Source: an uncultured Hymenobacter sp.
GTDB lineage: Bacteria > Bacteroidota > Bacteroidia > Cytophagales > Hymenobacteraceae
Assembly: GCA_913776615.1 (NCBI GenBank)
Contig: CAJYPK010000008.1
Location: 1 to 57,424, forward strand
Length of the DNA stretch: 57,424 bases
Reading direction: 5' to 3'
Part shown: one piece after another, positions 8,796 to 17,134 of the stretch
Layout of the letters: every line of letters begins with the position of its first letter
Position numbering within the stretch: the stretch's first letter is position 1
Translations under genes and position numbers: made by a program
The notes under the pieces: generated by a model
Databases searched by the model: none
What the model was told of the DNA's origin: nothing
The model's input: the letters and a program-made list of their open reading frames with translations, nothing else

Positions 8796-9422
8796 TTATT
8801 GGGGTTTGGTAACGCGGGTAATATCGTCAATCAACCATTGCGACCCGTGGCGCGAAAGCTGAAATACGAGCGCACTAGTAGCCGATGCATCGCTAGTGGT
8901 AATGTTGGAAGCATCACCTAAGCAGACGCGGGCTGAATCAGCCGAATAGCGCAATATGCGTGGCTGCATCTTCAGTAAATCGGTTAAGTCTTCCGGATCC
9001 TGCGAGTAGATGATGCGATCGTACTCAAAGCCTTGTGGTGGTCCATCGTTAGCCGGATGAGCATGCAGAGAGTCTTGCTGCTGCCGGTAGTAAAGCCGTT
9101 GTGCTGCTCCGTAAGCCGGCGACAGCAGCCCGCTCTTGGCCAGGGCTGCTAAGTAACTGGTGGCTGCCTTAAAGTTTACATCATAGTAATCTAAACCATT
9201 GGCGGCTTTGAAGCTACCGGCCGGTATCTCATAGTAAAGCGTGTTAAGATGAGTCATCTGGGAGGCATACCAATGCAAAAATTGTTTGGGTACCGCTAGT
9301 GCCGCTTGCATGGCTGCGGGTTTGGTAGGGAAAGAGCTACGCTTGGCTTGGGGCGACTCCCTGGCGGGAGGCTCGTGAGTGCAGGCGGCCAGTAGCAAGC
9401 AGGCAAGGGGTAGGCAACGCAT
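8796..9422 (-). CDS. Lipoprotein of unknown function, possibly DUF3828-like
   Basis: The 208-residue product starts MRCLPLACLLLAACTHE, a lipoprotein signal with the modified Cys at 14. The rest is soluble. Near the N-terminus PKQFLHWYASQMTHLN and at the end ALVFQLSRHGSQWLIDDITRV resemble the first helix and last strand of small NTF2-like lipoproteins such as DUF3828, in which the last strand reads as W.ID.I. This is a weak resemblance. It is divergent from the next plus-strand gene at 9654, with 231 bases between. Confidence 0.7.
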   Translation of the reverse strand: MRCLPLACLLLAACTHEPPARESPQAKRSSFPTKPAAMQAALAVPKQFLHWYASQMTHLNTLYYEIPAGSFKAANGLDYYDVNFKAATSYLAALAKSGLLSPAYGAAQRLYYRQQQDSLHAHPANDGPPQGFEYDRIIYSQDPEDLTDLLKMQPRILRYSADSARVCLGDASNITTSDASATSALVFQLSRHGSQWLIDDITRVTKPQ

Positions 9423-9653
9423 GGAGTAGCCGGAAAGACGAAGGGGACGAAGGCCTAAAATAACGCAGGGTTTTCCATCGGCACAATTGGGGCGTTAGTC
9501 GGGACATTGGCCCGAAAAGCCGCTTCCTGGCCGCTGGGCCGCTTTTTCGGCCACGCATTTGCAAAGGGTTAAGCACCCCGCCGCCGGTGCCTAGGCCGCC
9601 GGCGGGGGCGATTTTCCTCTCCTTTCCTCCAGCTTTTTTCTTTTCCCCTCGCC

Positions 9654-10025
9654 ATGAAATCTTTCCTGTTTGCCGCCCTCGCTACCGCCAGCCTGTTTAC
9701 CAGCACCGGTGCTTTCGCCGCCACCCTCCCCGGCCCCGGCAGCCGCTATGAGCAGGCTCGCCCCGGCGACCGCGACTTCAACTACGGCTACGACCGCAAT
9801 CACCGCGTGACGCCCCAGGAGCGTGCCCGCTGGGAGGCGCAGCACCGCAACGACCGCCGCGACGACAAATTCGACCGCAGCAAAAACTACGGCTTCGACC
9901 GCGACCACAAAGTGACCCTCGAAGAGCGCCGTGACTGGGAACGCGCCCACAACTACGGCTACGCCCAAAACCACCGCGTAACGCCCCAGGAGCGCGCCCG
10001 CTGGGAAGCCCAGTACCGCCGCTAA
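9654..10025 (+). CDS. Small secreted protein with three NYGYDRNHRVT repeats
   Basis: A 123-residue exported protein with a clean signal peptide (MKSFLFAALATASLFTSTGAFA). The mature part is almost entirely three copies of a 24-to-35-residue unit: NYGYDRNHRVTPQERARW (about 43-60), NYGFDRDHKVTLEERRDW (77-94) and NYGYAQNHRVTPQERARW (99-116). Each unit is aromatic at the front and forms a charged, amphipathic helix at the back. No family is recognised. It is followed by another small secreted protein gene after 123 bases, and both may respond to the same envelope conditions, but nothing in the sequence proves this. Confidence 0.75.
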   Translation: MKSFLFAALATASLFTSTGAFAATLPGPGSRYEQARPGDRDFNYGYDRNHRVTPQERARWEAQHRNDRRDDKFDRSKNYGFDRDHKVTLEERRDWERAHNYGYAQNHRVTPQERARWEAQYRR

Positions 10026-10063
10026 ACCTTCGCCCCCGACCAGCCTCTAAGCGACTACCGCAA

Positions 10064-10092
10064 CTACCAGCGCCCGCCCCGGGCGTTGGTAG
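10064..10092 (+). terminator. Possible hairpin after the repeat protein
   Basis: CTACCA-G-CGCCC and GGGCG-T-TGGTAG pair with one internal mismatch. There is no T run, so it may act as an RNA 3' stabiliser rather than a true terminator. Confidence 0.4.
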
Positions 10093-10148
10093 CCAGGCTT
10101 ACCAGCCTTCTTCTTAGTTAAAATTCCCCTCTAATCATTTTCCTCTTT

Positions 10149-10604
10149 ATGAAAAAGCTCCTGCTGCCGCTGCTGGCCCTCGTCCTCTCCGCTACTGCCG
10201 CTTCGGCCCAGACGGACCCCGGCCCGGGTGGCCGCCCTCAGCGCACGCCCGAAGAAATGGCCGCCCGCCAAACCGAAGGCCTCACCCGGCAGCTCGGCCT
10301 GAGCGCCGACCAGTCGGCCAAAGTCCAGCAAATCATGCTGGCCCGCGGCCAGGAAATGCAGGCCATGCGCGGCCAGCTGCAAGCCGGTACTGCCGACCGT
10401 CAGCAGCTGCGCGAGCAAATGCTGGCCGGCCGCACCAAGTACGACGACCAGCTCAAGGCCGTGCTCACCCCCGACCAATACACGAAGTACACCACCTTGC
10501 AGGCCAACCGCCGCGAGCACATGCGCGACATGGCCGCGCCCCAGGACGGCAAGGTGAAAGCCAAGGAAGGCAAGGTGAAAATTAAGGCCAAGGCCGACGA
10601 ATAA
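10149..10604 (+). CDS. Secreted Spy/CpxP-like (LTxxQ) helical protein
   Basis: A 151-residue protein with a signal peptide (MKKLLLPLLALVLSATAASA). The mature part is helical and rich in Gln, Met, Arg and Glu: LGLSADQSAKVQQIMLARGQEM, then LREQMLAGRTKYDDQLKAVLTPDQYTKY. The LSxxQ and LTPxQ units are characteristic of periplasmic CpxP/Spy-like proteins, which in other bacteria bind unfolded proteins in stress. The C-terminus is a Lys-rich tail with two KVKAKEGKVKI units. A terminator follows. The role as chaperone is inferred from the family pattern only. Confidence 0.75.
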   Translation: MKKLLLPLLALVLSATAASAQTDPGPGGRPQRTPEEMAARQTEGLTRQLGLSADQSAKVQQIMLARGQEMQAMRGQLQAGTADRQQLREQMLAGRTKYDDQLKAVLTPDQYTKYTTLQANRREHMRDMAAPQDGKVKAKEGKVKIKAKADE

Positions 10605-10638
10605 GTTGACGGCGAGCTTATTGCCAAGTAGCTAACCT

Positions 10639-10676
10639 AAAAGCCCGACGCGCTTAATCTAGCGCGCCGGGCTTTT
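10639..10676 (+). terminator. Terminator after the Spy-like gene
   Basis: AAAAGCCCG at 10639 pairs with CGGGCTTTT ending 10676; an extra GCGC pairing lies inside the loop. Confidence 0.8.
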
Positions 10677-10713
10677 GGGGTTACAGTCTGTGAAGCTGTT
10701 TAGGAAGTCAGCC

Positions 10714-11013
10714 CTACTTAAAAATGCCCGAGGTACGGTGCCGCCGGGCCTTATTGGCGTGGGCGCGGCTCTTGCGGCGTGCCAGCGTCGAGCGGCGGCT
10801 GGGGCGCAGGAAGCTGAAAAGTCCGCTGCTGTCGTTGCGGCTATGGTGGCGGTAGGTACCGTAGTGGTGCGTGTAGTCGCCGGGGAGCTTGCGGCTGCCG
10901 TGGCGCTCAGGCTTCGACAGCCAGAAGGGCCAGCTAGTGTGGGTGGCGCGGGCCGAGGTTGGGCCAGCGGCCAGTAGGGCCAGGAGACTCAGCAGGAGAG
11001 CGGTACGCAACAT
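10714..11013 (-). CDS. Small secreted basic protein, unknown
   Basis: The 99-residue product has a signal peptide (MLRTALLLSLLALLAAGPTSARA) followed by a His- and Arg-rich region (GDYTHHYGTYRHHSRND, then RPSRRSTLARRKSRAHANKARRHR). It is strongly basic. No family is recognised. The plus-strand frame in the same place has no start signal or protein-like features. The Arg/Lys-rich tail could bind nucleic acid or acidic polysaccharide, but this is speculation. Confidence 0.55.
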   Translation of the reverse strand: MLRTALLLSLLALLAAGPTSARATHTSWPFWLSKPERHGSRKLPGDYTHHYGTYRHHSRNDSSGLFSFLRPSRRSTLARRKSRAHANKARRHRTSGIFK

Positions 11014-11237
11014 ATCTTTTTACAGAAAATGAATGGGCAGGCGTGGCAGCCGAGGCCCCACGAGCAGCACCTTGCTGCTGTCCCCAAACTGCCGGCCCCG
11101 CCGAAATAGTATAGCCACTCCGGCGCAGCGATTAGTTTAAAACGTAGCCAGGGTAGTACACAGTACGTGGTCGCCGAGTGCCGGTCGTTGACTGCAAGGA
11201 TATTAGCCTTAAAATGGCAAGGGGCTTGAGGGTATAA

Positions 11238-11274
11238 AAAAAAGCCGCCGGCCCAGCGGCGCAGCGGCTTTTTT
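11238..11274 (-). terminator. Terminator after the outer-membrane barrel gene
   Basis: AAAAAAGCCGC at 11238 pairs with GCGGCTTTTTT ending at 11274. The 220 bases between it and the next gene at 11013 hold no gene; they are the leader of the small basic protein. Confidence 0.85.
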
Positions 11275-11294
11275 CTTGAAATAATAGTCAGTGC

Positions 11295-11960
11295 TTATTT
11301 GCCGCCGAGCAGTACGCCGACGTAGGCTTGAAAGGTCGAATTGCGGGCGTTGCGGAAGTCGTTGTTGCTGTAGCCGTCTTTGGCAAAATCGGTGAAAGCA
11401 CCGCTGTAGCGAACGCCCAGCATTACGCCGTTGCTGGCCTCGTAGCCGAGGCCGCCTACGTAGCCCAGCTCGTTACGGCGGACGTTGTCGAGGTTGGAGG
11501 TGCTGCTGCTGGCGCTGCTCACCACGGTGCCGTTTATCGTCTGGGTACGGTTGGCCGACACGTTCATCAGGTAGCTGTACTGCGGGCCGAGCTCGAAGAA
11601 GATGCCAGCGGCGCGTACGCGCACCAGCACGGGTACGTCGAGGTAATCGTAGCGTACGTTGCCGGTGTTGCGGTACGTGCTGCCCAGCAGGGTAAATTGC
11701 TGATCAGCGTACTTAAAGCCTTTCTGCGAATACAAAACCTCGGGCTGAATGGAGACGATGTCCCCGAGGCCAAAGTTGACCATTACCCCGCCCTGGAAAC
11801 CCCAGCGGTTTTTGTATTGGTCTTGGTTGACGAGGTCGCCGGCCAGGTTGGAGAGGTTGGCCCCGGCCTTTACCCCGAAGCGGATACCCTGGGCGTGCGC
11901 CGTGGGCGCGGCGGCGGCGGCCAGCAAGGCCACCGCAGCACTGAGGAGTAATTTTTTCAT
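11295..11960 (-). CDS. Outer-membrane beta-barrel protein (PorT/OmpX-like)
   Basis: A 221-residue protein with a signal peptide ending AHAQ and a short barrel: IRFGVKAGANLSNLAGD opening strand, VSIQPEVLYSQKGF, YDYLDVPVLVRVR, FFELGPQYSYLM, LGYVGGLGYEASNGVMLGVRYSGAF, and a last strand ending AYVGVLLGGK. This is the common Bacteroidota family of small outer-membrane barrels (outer membrane protein beta-barrel, PorT-like). The specific role is unknown; there is no plug or TonB box. It stands alone with its own terminator. Confidence 0.85.
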   Translation of the reverse strand: MKKLLLSAAVALLAAAAAPTAHAQGIRFGVKAGANLSNLAGDLVNQDQYKNRWGFQGGVMVNFGLGDIVSIQPEVLYSQKGFKYADQQFTLLGSTYRNTGNVRYDYLDVPVLVRVRAAGIFFELGPQYSYLMNVSANRTQTINGTVVSSASSSTSNLDNVRRNELGYVGGLGYEASNGVMLGVRYSGAFTDFAKDGYSNNDFRNARNSTFQAYVGVLLGGK

Positions 11961-12083
11961 GCCCCGACTTACGGAAAAGCGTTTCGGCCAGTTGCTAGGG
12001 TCGGGGCTAGCCGCCGGGCAACAACCTGCGCCCTGCCCACCGCGTCTACTTGAGCTCTATTTTCTCCTTTTAACCTGCTGCCG

Positions 12084-13895
12084 ATGAGCCTCTGGCAAAT
12101 TATTCAACGCCTGCTGCCCTTCGTGCGGCCCTACCGCCGCCTTGTGGTCAGCACGCTGTTGCTCACGCTGGTAGGCTCACTGGCCGCGCAGGTTAATCCC
12201 TTCGTGCTGCGCTACACCGTCGATACCGTGCAGGGGCTCTTAACGAAAGGCCTGGGGCTGGCCCAGGGCTGGCAAATGCTGCTGTGGGTAAGTGCCTTAC
12301 TGCTGGGTAAAGAATTATTGAACACCGCCATCACCTTCGGCCAGAAGTACTACGGCGAGAAAATCCGCATCAGCGTGTCGGGGGCGCTGGCCGAGGCGGC
12401 GGTGACGAAGATTCTGGGCTACGAGCTGGGCTTTTTTACCGACAGCGGCAACCAAACCGGCAAGCTCCAGACCCGCATCGACCGGGGCGTGGAGAGCCTG
12501 ATGAAGCTGGTGCAAAACTTCTTCATCGACATCCTGCCGCTCTTTGCCAATGCCATTGTGGCGCTGGTGGTCATGTTCCTGGCCAATAAATGGGTGGGCC
12601 TGGTGGCAACGTCCATTCTGCCCGTGTACTTCTGGCTGAGCTACCGGCAGGCCGATCGCCTCAACGGCACCCGCCGCAACCTGCGCGCCCTGCGCGAGGA
12701 GAAAAACCACGGCCTCATCAGCATCATCGACAGCATTGTGGTGATAAAGAGCTTCGTGCGCGAAGCCTACGAGGGCGATAAACAGCTCGCCGTGCAAGAC
12801 AAGCTGGAGGCGGCCCAGCTCGCCACCCGCAAAACCAACTTCCGCTACGATGGCCTCAAGTCGTTTTTCGAGCAAATCGGGGTGGTGGCCATCATCGTGC
12901 TCACCGCCTACCTCGTGCTGGCGGGCCAGATGAGCATCGGGGCCATTATGTTTCACGTGCTGCTCTTCAACAACGTGTCGGCACCCATCCGCCAGCTGCA
13001 CCGCATCTACGACGAGATGAACGAGGCCCTGACCTACGCCGAGGGATTTTTTGGCATCCTCGACGCCGACGAGCGCACCGAGCGCCCCGGCCCGCTGCGC
13101 CCCGCCCACCTGCGCGGTCGCTTCGAGCTGCGGCACGTCAACTTTACGTACCCCAGCGGCACGGCCGCCCTGCACGACGTGAGCCTGACCATCGAGGCCG
13201 GTAAAACCACCGCGCTCGTGGGCCTCAGCGGGGCGGGTAAGAGCACGATTATCAACCTGCTCTGCGAGTTTTACCGCCCCGATAACGGCGGCGTGTTTCT
13301 CGACGGCCAGCCGCTCAGCGAGTACGACACGCCCGCCCTGCGTCAGCAAATCGGCCTGGTGCTCCAGAAAAACCACATCTTCAAGGGTACTATCGAGGAG
13401 AATATCCGTTACGGCAACTTCGCCGCGACCCAGGCCGAAATCGAAGCCGCCGCCCGCCAGGCCTACCTCCACGACCAGATTCTGGACCTGCCCAAGGGCT
13501 ACCTCAGCGATGCCCAGCAGCTTTCGGGCGGCCAGCAGCAGCGCATCGCCATTGCCCGGCTCTTCCTCAAAAACCCGCCCATCATCTTTCTCGACGAGCC
13601 CACCGCCAGCCTCGACGCCATCGCCACCGAGCAAATTAAAAACAGCCTCGACGCCATCAAGCAGGGGCGCACGGTGGTTATCATCTCCCACAGCCTCGCC
13701 CAGATTGTGGACTCCGACTGCATTTACGTGATGAAAAAAGGCGAGATGGTGGAAAGCGGCACCCACGCCCAGCTCTACGAGCGGCGCGGTACCTACCGCG
13801 AGATTTTCGACGCCTCGGCGCGGAGTCTCAACATCGAGAAGCTGGCTAAGACCATGGCGGACGACGGGGACGAGGTGCTGGATACGGCGCTGTAA
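12084..13895 (+). CDS. ABC exporter, fused permease and ATPase
   Basis: A 603-residue half-transporter that would work as a homodimer in the inner membrane. The first ~330 residues hold six membrane segments of the type IV exporter fold ([50 protein letters not shown]). The ATPase has Walker [10 protein letters not shown] at 380-388, the signature LSGGQQQR at about 480-487, Walker B IIFLDEP at 500-506 and the switch His in VVIISHS. The family includes lipid (MsbA-like), peptide and drug exporters; the substrate cannot be told from the sequence. The ATG at 12084 follows directly on the usual short leader. Confidence 0.9.
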   Translation: MSLWQIIQRLLPFVRPYRRLVVSTLLLTLVGSLAAQVNPFVLRYTVDTVQGLLTKGLGLAQGWQMLLWVSALLLGKELLNTAITFGQKYYGEKIRISVSGALAEAAVTKILGYELGFFTDSGNQTGKLQTRIDRGVESLMKLVQNFFIDILPLFANAIVALVVMFLANKWVGLVATSILPVYFWLSYRQADRLNGTRRNLRALREEKNHGLISIIDSIVVIKSFVREAYEGDKQLAVQDKLEAAQLATRKTNFRYDGLKSFFEQIGVVAIIVLTAYLVLAGQMSIGAIMFHVLLFNNVSAPIRQLHRIYDEMNEALTYAEGFFGILDADERTERPGPLRPAHLRGRFELRHVNFTYPSGTAALHDVSLTIEAGKTTALVGLSGAGKSTIINLLCEFYRPDNGGVFLDGQPLSEYDTPALRQQIGLVLQKNHIFKGTIEENIRYGNFAATQAEIEAAARQAYLHDQILDLPKGYLSDAQQLSGGQQQRIAIARLFLKNPPIIFLDEPTASLDAIATEQIKNSLDAIKQGRTVVIISHSLAQIVDSDCIYVMKKGEMVESGTHAQLYERRGTYREIFDASARSLNIEKLAKTMADDGDEVLDTAL

Positions 13896-13971
13896 TTGGC
13901 AACTTCACCCGAATGGATTTCTTGGTCCTGTCGCATCTTTGCGTAACTCACTAAGGAGGTGAATCTAGTGC

Positions 13972-14703
13972 ATGGAGAGACTCATTAACCAACGTTTTTA
14001 CTTACTGCTGTTTGGTAGTATTTTTTTAGCCAGCTGTGGCAAAGACAAAGAAACGCAACTGGCGCTAGCCGGCAGCTTTCAGTCCGAGCCCGTCATCAGC
14101 GGCACCGATATTAAGATGTATACCAGTGCCGGACAAGTCGACAACCGGGCTCTGGTCGATAAATTCCTAGCCCGGCGGCAAAACCTGGCCAGCTACTTTT
14201 CGCGGGTTGATGTGCCGATTTCAACCACGAATTCACTCACGCTGGCCTTTCGGGGTAATAACCGGGTCACTCTGCTAGCGAAGAGTGCCACGAGCACCGA
14301 CAGCATTTTGACCGAAATAACCTCGCAGTCGCCACAACGGTTGGTGCTGGCATCTATAGATTCCGTCAATATGCTGCGGAATGAGCCCCAGAATCGCGCC
14401 GAGCAGCTATCCGCCCTGATGCAAGCCGAACAGCCGGGCCAGCGTTGCTATCGCGTGCCTTTCGTCAGTGGTACTTACACGCAGTCTTGCCGGGTGCGTC
14501 CTATTCGGGTTATCACGCGGCACGATGGCAAGCTCTTCCTGCCTCAGCTAAGCTGGCTGATTCAGTCATCCAGCTCTTATGGAAGCTCTTACTGGGCGTA
14601 CAGTGGGGTGCAGAATACGTTCAATACGGCTGTTATCAGCCAGTTGGTCGTTGGCGATACATTGGTAGTGCAGGCTAGGGAAATTCCTTTTTCTAAGAAG
14701 TAG
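13972..14703 (+). CDS. Lipoprotein of unknown function
   Basis: A 243-residue protein beginning with a lipoprotein signal (LLLFGSIFLASCGKDKE, modified Cys at about 22). The rest is soluble and rich in Ser/Thr, with two Cys in the C-terminal half (GQRCYRVPFVSGTYTQSCRV) that could form a disulfide. No family recognised. Codon use is a little less GC-rich than its neighbours, and the gene is followed by the cloverleaf element, which suggests a region of recent gain or rearrangement. Confidence 0.7.
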   Translation: MERLINQRFYLLLFGSIFLASCGKDKETQLALAGSFQSEPVISGTDIKMYTSAGQVDNRALVDKFLARRQNLASYFSRVDVPISTTNSLTLAFRGNNRVTLLAKSATSTDSILTEITSQSPQRLVLASIDSVNMLRNEPQNRAEQLSALMQAEQPGQRCYRVPFVSGTYTQSCRVRPIRVITRHDGKLFLPQLSWLIQSSSSYGSSYWAYSGVQNTFNTAVISQLVVGDTLVVQAREIPFSKK

Positions 14704-14747
14704 CTCACCTGTTACCGCTGCCATGCTTCCCGGCTACGTTCTCACTA

Positions 14748-14940
14748 GCGCGAGTTTAGCGTAGCGTAACTCGTGCTTACTCATGAGGATGAGGTTGCAC
14801 CTCATCTGCCGCAACGCGGTATTTGATGGCTGCTTTGCCAATGCCAGCCTATCAAGCGTAGCCTGCCGCGTTGCGGCAGTGGAGTTTGGAAACTCCATCC
14901 ACTGATCGGCGGCGAGTTACGGCTCTGCCTAAACTCGCGC
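14748..14940. repeat. 193-base cloverleaf-shaped palindromic element
   Basis: The two ends are inverted copies: GCGCGAGTTTAG.. at 14748-14773 and its complement at 14913-14940. Inside are three stems in order: GATGAGGT/ACCTCATC (14788-14806), CTGCCGCAACGCGG/CCGCGTTGCGGCAG (14806-14819 with 14866-14879) and TGGAGTTT/AAACTCCA (14880-14897). Each outer arm is also a small hairpin (CGAGTT..AACTCG). Folded, this gives a closing stem and three side hairpins. No coding frame is evident. A partial relative is at 1478. It resembles a small non-autonomous mobile element or a structured RNA. The flanking bases up to 15167 are AT-rich and probably carry the next gene's promoter. Confidence 0.75.
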
Positions 14941-15167
14941 CAGCGGCCAGTAGCTAACGGCTTAGTAGTGGTTTTTGTATAGTGTATTGTAAGTCAATAA
15001 AATAAATTTAAGAAATACGCGATTTGTATAGGGGGAAAGAGTAGTTGAAAAAGCCGCTCCAAGGGCCTTGCCGAGCTACCATCTCGCGAGTGATGGAACC
15101 TAACGAGGTACGGCTGAGCTTATGGGCTGACAATTCACCAGGTTTTCATCTTTTTCCACCCCGTATG

Positions 15168-15965
15168 ATGAAGTTTATTTGGAGCCGGCAAGGAGTAGGC
15201 GTGCAGAAGGCCGTAGGCTGCCTCTGTGGCGCAGCACTGATGTTTGCGTGCGAATCGAAAAACAAGGAAGAGATTGCCCCCTCTACTGCCACGGCGGCCG
15301 TGCCGGTGGCGGAGCTGACTACCTTTTTGTCAACCTCGACCGGCGTAGAGTCGGGGAGCATCGTGTACGACGAGGCGAAAAAGACCTTCGTGCTCGACGG
15401 CGACGTGCTGATTACCGCCGCCGATGCCCAGGAGCGCCTGGCCGCCAGCAAGGGCCGCACCACGCAGGGCGAGCAGTGGCGCTGGAACTACTTGGTGTCG
15501 AACACTTACGTTACCAATATCGACTACTTCATTCAGGCCGACGTGCCGGCCGACTGGAAAACGGCCACCCGGGCCAGCATCACCAACTGGAATGCCGTGA
15601 ACGGCACCAAGCTGTTTTTGCGCGAGGTAACCAGCAGCAGCGCGGCCGACGTGGTGGTGAACCTGGGCTACGCCGACGAAAACTGGATTGCCCGGGCCTA
15701 CCTGCCGTATTCCAACGGCCGCCCCGGCAACACGGTCACCATCAATACGAAGTATAACGGCTTGAGCGCAAGCCTCAAGGAATTCACGATGACCCACGAG
15801 ATGGGCCACATCCATGGTCTCACGCACACCAACCAGACGCAGGGCGTCTTCATCAGCGGCACGCCGACTACCGATTCGAAGTCGGTGATGAACGCGACGG
15901 TGCTGCCGTGGGAAGGCTTCACGGCCGGCGACATCAAGGCTGTGCAGACTATCTACCCGGAGTAG
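15168..15965 (+). CDS. Lipoprotein zinc metallopeptidase of the metzincin type (M10/HEIGH-like)
   Basis: The ATG at 15168 gives a 265-residue lipoprotein (AVGCLCGAALMFACESKN, modified Cys near 29); the frame is open further upstream but has no signal there. The zinc site is HEMGHIHGLTH at 210-220, the HExxHxxGxxH pattern of metzincins with three zinc-binding His and catalytic Glu211. The preceding region (WRWNYLVSNTYVTNIDYFI, RASITNWNAV) and the end (SVMNATVL, DIKAVQTIYP) fit the Bacteroidota dual-action HEIGH peptidase family; the Met of SVMN is the likely met-turn. It would act at the outer face of a membrane as a protease. Confidence 0.85.
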   Translation: MKFIWSRQGVGVQKAVGCLCGAALMFACESKNKEEIAPSTATAAVPVAELTTFLSTSTGVESGSIVYDEAKKTFVLDGDVLITAADAQERLAASKGRTTQGEQWRWNYLVSNTYVTNIDYFIQADVPADWKTATRASITNWNAVNGTKLFLREVTSSSAADVVVNLGYADENWIARAYLPYSNGRPGNTVTINTKYNGLSASLKEFTMTHEMGHIHGLTHTNQTQGVFISGTPTTDSKSVMNATVLPWEGFTAGDIKAVQTIYPE

Positions 15966-15989
15966 AAAACTAGGGTAAAACACTAGCGA

Positions 15990-16025
15990 AAAAGGCCGGC
16001 TTCTCTTCGTGAGAGGCCGGCCTTT
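15990..16025 (+). terminator. Terminator after the metallopeptidase gene
   Basis: AAAAGGCCGGC and GCCGGCCTTTT pair, with an inner TCTC/GAGA pairing in the loop. Confidence 0.85.
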
Positions 16026-16063
16026 TGCCTTTTTGGTGAATCCGGTTAAAGTCTGTCAATCTT

Positions 16064-16161
16064 AACGTCCGTCATGCTGAGCCTGCGAAGCATCTTATTA
16101 GGGCAGAGCGGTGGCGTTCAACCGTGATAAGATGCTTCGCAGGCTCAGCATGACGGACGTT
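16064..16161. repeat. GTCATGCTGA palindrome, copy 1
   Basis: Arms of 35 bases at 16064-16098 and 16127-16161 are perfect inverted copies (AACGTCCGTCATGCTGAGCC... reading inward). It lies between convergent genes, so it could also terminate both transcripts. Confidence 0.9.
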
Positions 16162-16222
16162 ATAGAAGTATTATTTTCAAGTAGATTGAGTTGAGTAAAC
16201 TCTTTCCCAAGAGGTAGCCAGG

Positions 16223-16978
16223 CTAGCCGATGGCCGCCCGCGTGAACTCCGATAGTACCAGCCGGCCGCTGATGGCGGCGCGCTCCACGAGCAGCGCATC
16301 CCAGTGGTCGGTGCCGGCCCAGAGCACTTGCTTGAGCTCGCGCATGGCCTCGGGCGAGGAGGCCGCCAGGCGCTGGGCCAGGGCCTGCACGGCCGCGTCG
16401 AGGCTGGCCAGGTCGGGGAGTACTTCGGCGTAGAGGCCGCGGGCGGCGGCCCATTCGGCCGGGCGAAACTGGGTGGCATCGATGGCCAGCTGGCCGAAGG
16501 CGGAGGTGCCGATTTTGCGCTCCACGGCCGGGCCGACTACGAAGGGGCCGATACCCACGGCCAGCTCGCTCAGCTTCACGGCGGCGTGGGTGGTGGCCAG
16601 GCAGTAGTCGGTAGCGGCGGCCAGCCCCACGCCGCCGCCCACGGCCTTGCCCTGCACCCGCCCGATAATGAGCTTGGGGCAGGTGCGGCAGGCGTTGATA
16701 ACGTGCGCGAAGCCCGAGAAGAAGGCCAAGCCCTGCGCCGCGTCGGCCACGGCGCGCAGCTCGTCGAAGCTGGCCCCGGCGCAGAACGTGCGCTCGCCCT
16801 CGCTTTGCAGGATGATGACTTTCGTAGCGGCGTCCTGGCCTTTTTCAGTGATGGTCTGGGCTAGCTGCTGTAGGATGGCGCTGGGGAGGGAGTTGTGCGC
16901 CGGGTGGAAAAACGTGATAGTAGTGATGCCGGTGGCATCGGTGGCGGCGGTGACGTGGCCGGCGGTGAGGTTGCTCAT
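16223..16978 (-). CDS. Enoyl-CoA hydratase/isomerase family protein, possible PaaF role
   Basis: Crotonase-fold enzyme of 251 residues, last gene of the phenylacetate cluster. The oxyanion-hole segments are TFCAGASFDEL and GKAVGGGVGLAA. Of the two Glu used by classical enoyl-CoA hydratases only the second is kept (LSELAVGIGPFVVGPA); the first position (normally GGGCEL) reads GGGVGL. This pattern is typical of the methylglutaconyl-CoA hydratase-like subgroup. The pathway needs a 2,3-dehydroadipyl-CoA hydratase (PaaF), and no other candidate lies in the cluster, so this gene may fill that step; alternatively it belongs to leucine or terpenoid breakdown. Separated from paaZ by a palindrome. Confidence 0.8.
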   Translation of the reverse strand: MSNLTAGHVTAATDATGITTITFFHPAHNSLPSAILQQLAQTITEKGQDAATKVIILQSEGERTFCAGASFDELRAVADAAQGLAFFSGFAHVINACRTCPKLIIGRVQGKAVGGGVGLAAATDYCLATTHAAVKLSELAVGIGPFVVGPAVERKIGTSAFGQLAIDATQFRPAEWAAARGLYAEVLPDLASLDAAVQALAQRLAASSPEAMRELKQVLWAGTDHWDALLVERAAISGRLVLSEFTRAAIG

Positions 16979-17027
16979 AGCGCAAGGTTTCGCTAGGTGT
17001 AGCGAGGTTTCGCAAGGTTATTGAAAG

Positions 17028-17120
17028 CGTCTGTCATGCTGAGCTTGCGAAGCATCTTGCTAAGTTAGAGCAGCTCGTTTGAGCGTGATAAGATGCTTCG
17101 CAGGCTCAGCATGACAGACG
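17028..17120. repeat. GTCATGCTGA palindrome, copy 2
   Basis: Arms of 31 bases at 17028-17058 and 17090-17120 with one mismatch. It fills the gap between paaZ and the downstream crotonase gene, both on the minus strand. Confidence 0.9.
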
Positions 17121-17134
17121 GAGAGAAGGATTAT

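Noticed and set aside
9576..9607. CCCCGCCG/CGGCGGGG hairpin as a terminator or riboswitch upstream of 9654
   Set aside because: It lies in the leader between divergent genes, with no T run and no known riboswitch pattern; chance pairing in a GC-rich leader is likely.
10675..10977. Plus-strand frame opposite the small basic protein
   Set aside because: Begins inside the terminator of the previous gene; the minus-strand frame has a good signal peptide.
12315..13766. A 483-codon frame opposite the ABC exporter
   Set aside because: No start signal or motif; shadow of the exporter.
14748..14940. tRNA or tmRNA-like gene suggested by the cloverleaf
   Set aside because: Stem lengths and loops do not fit, no CCA end or T-loop sequence is present, and each arm carries extra hairpins.
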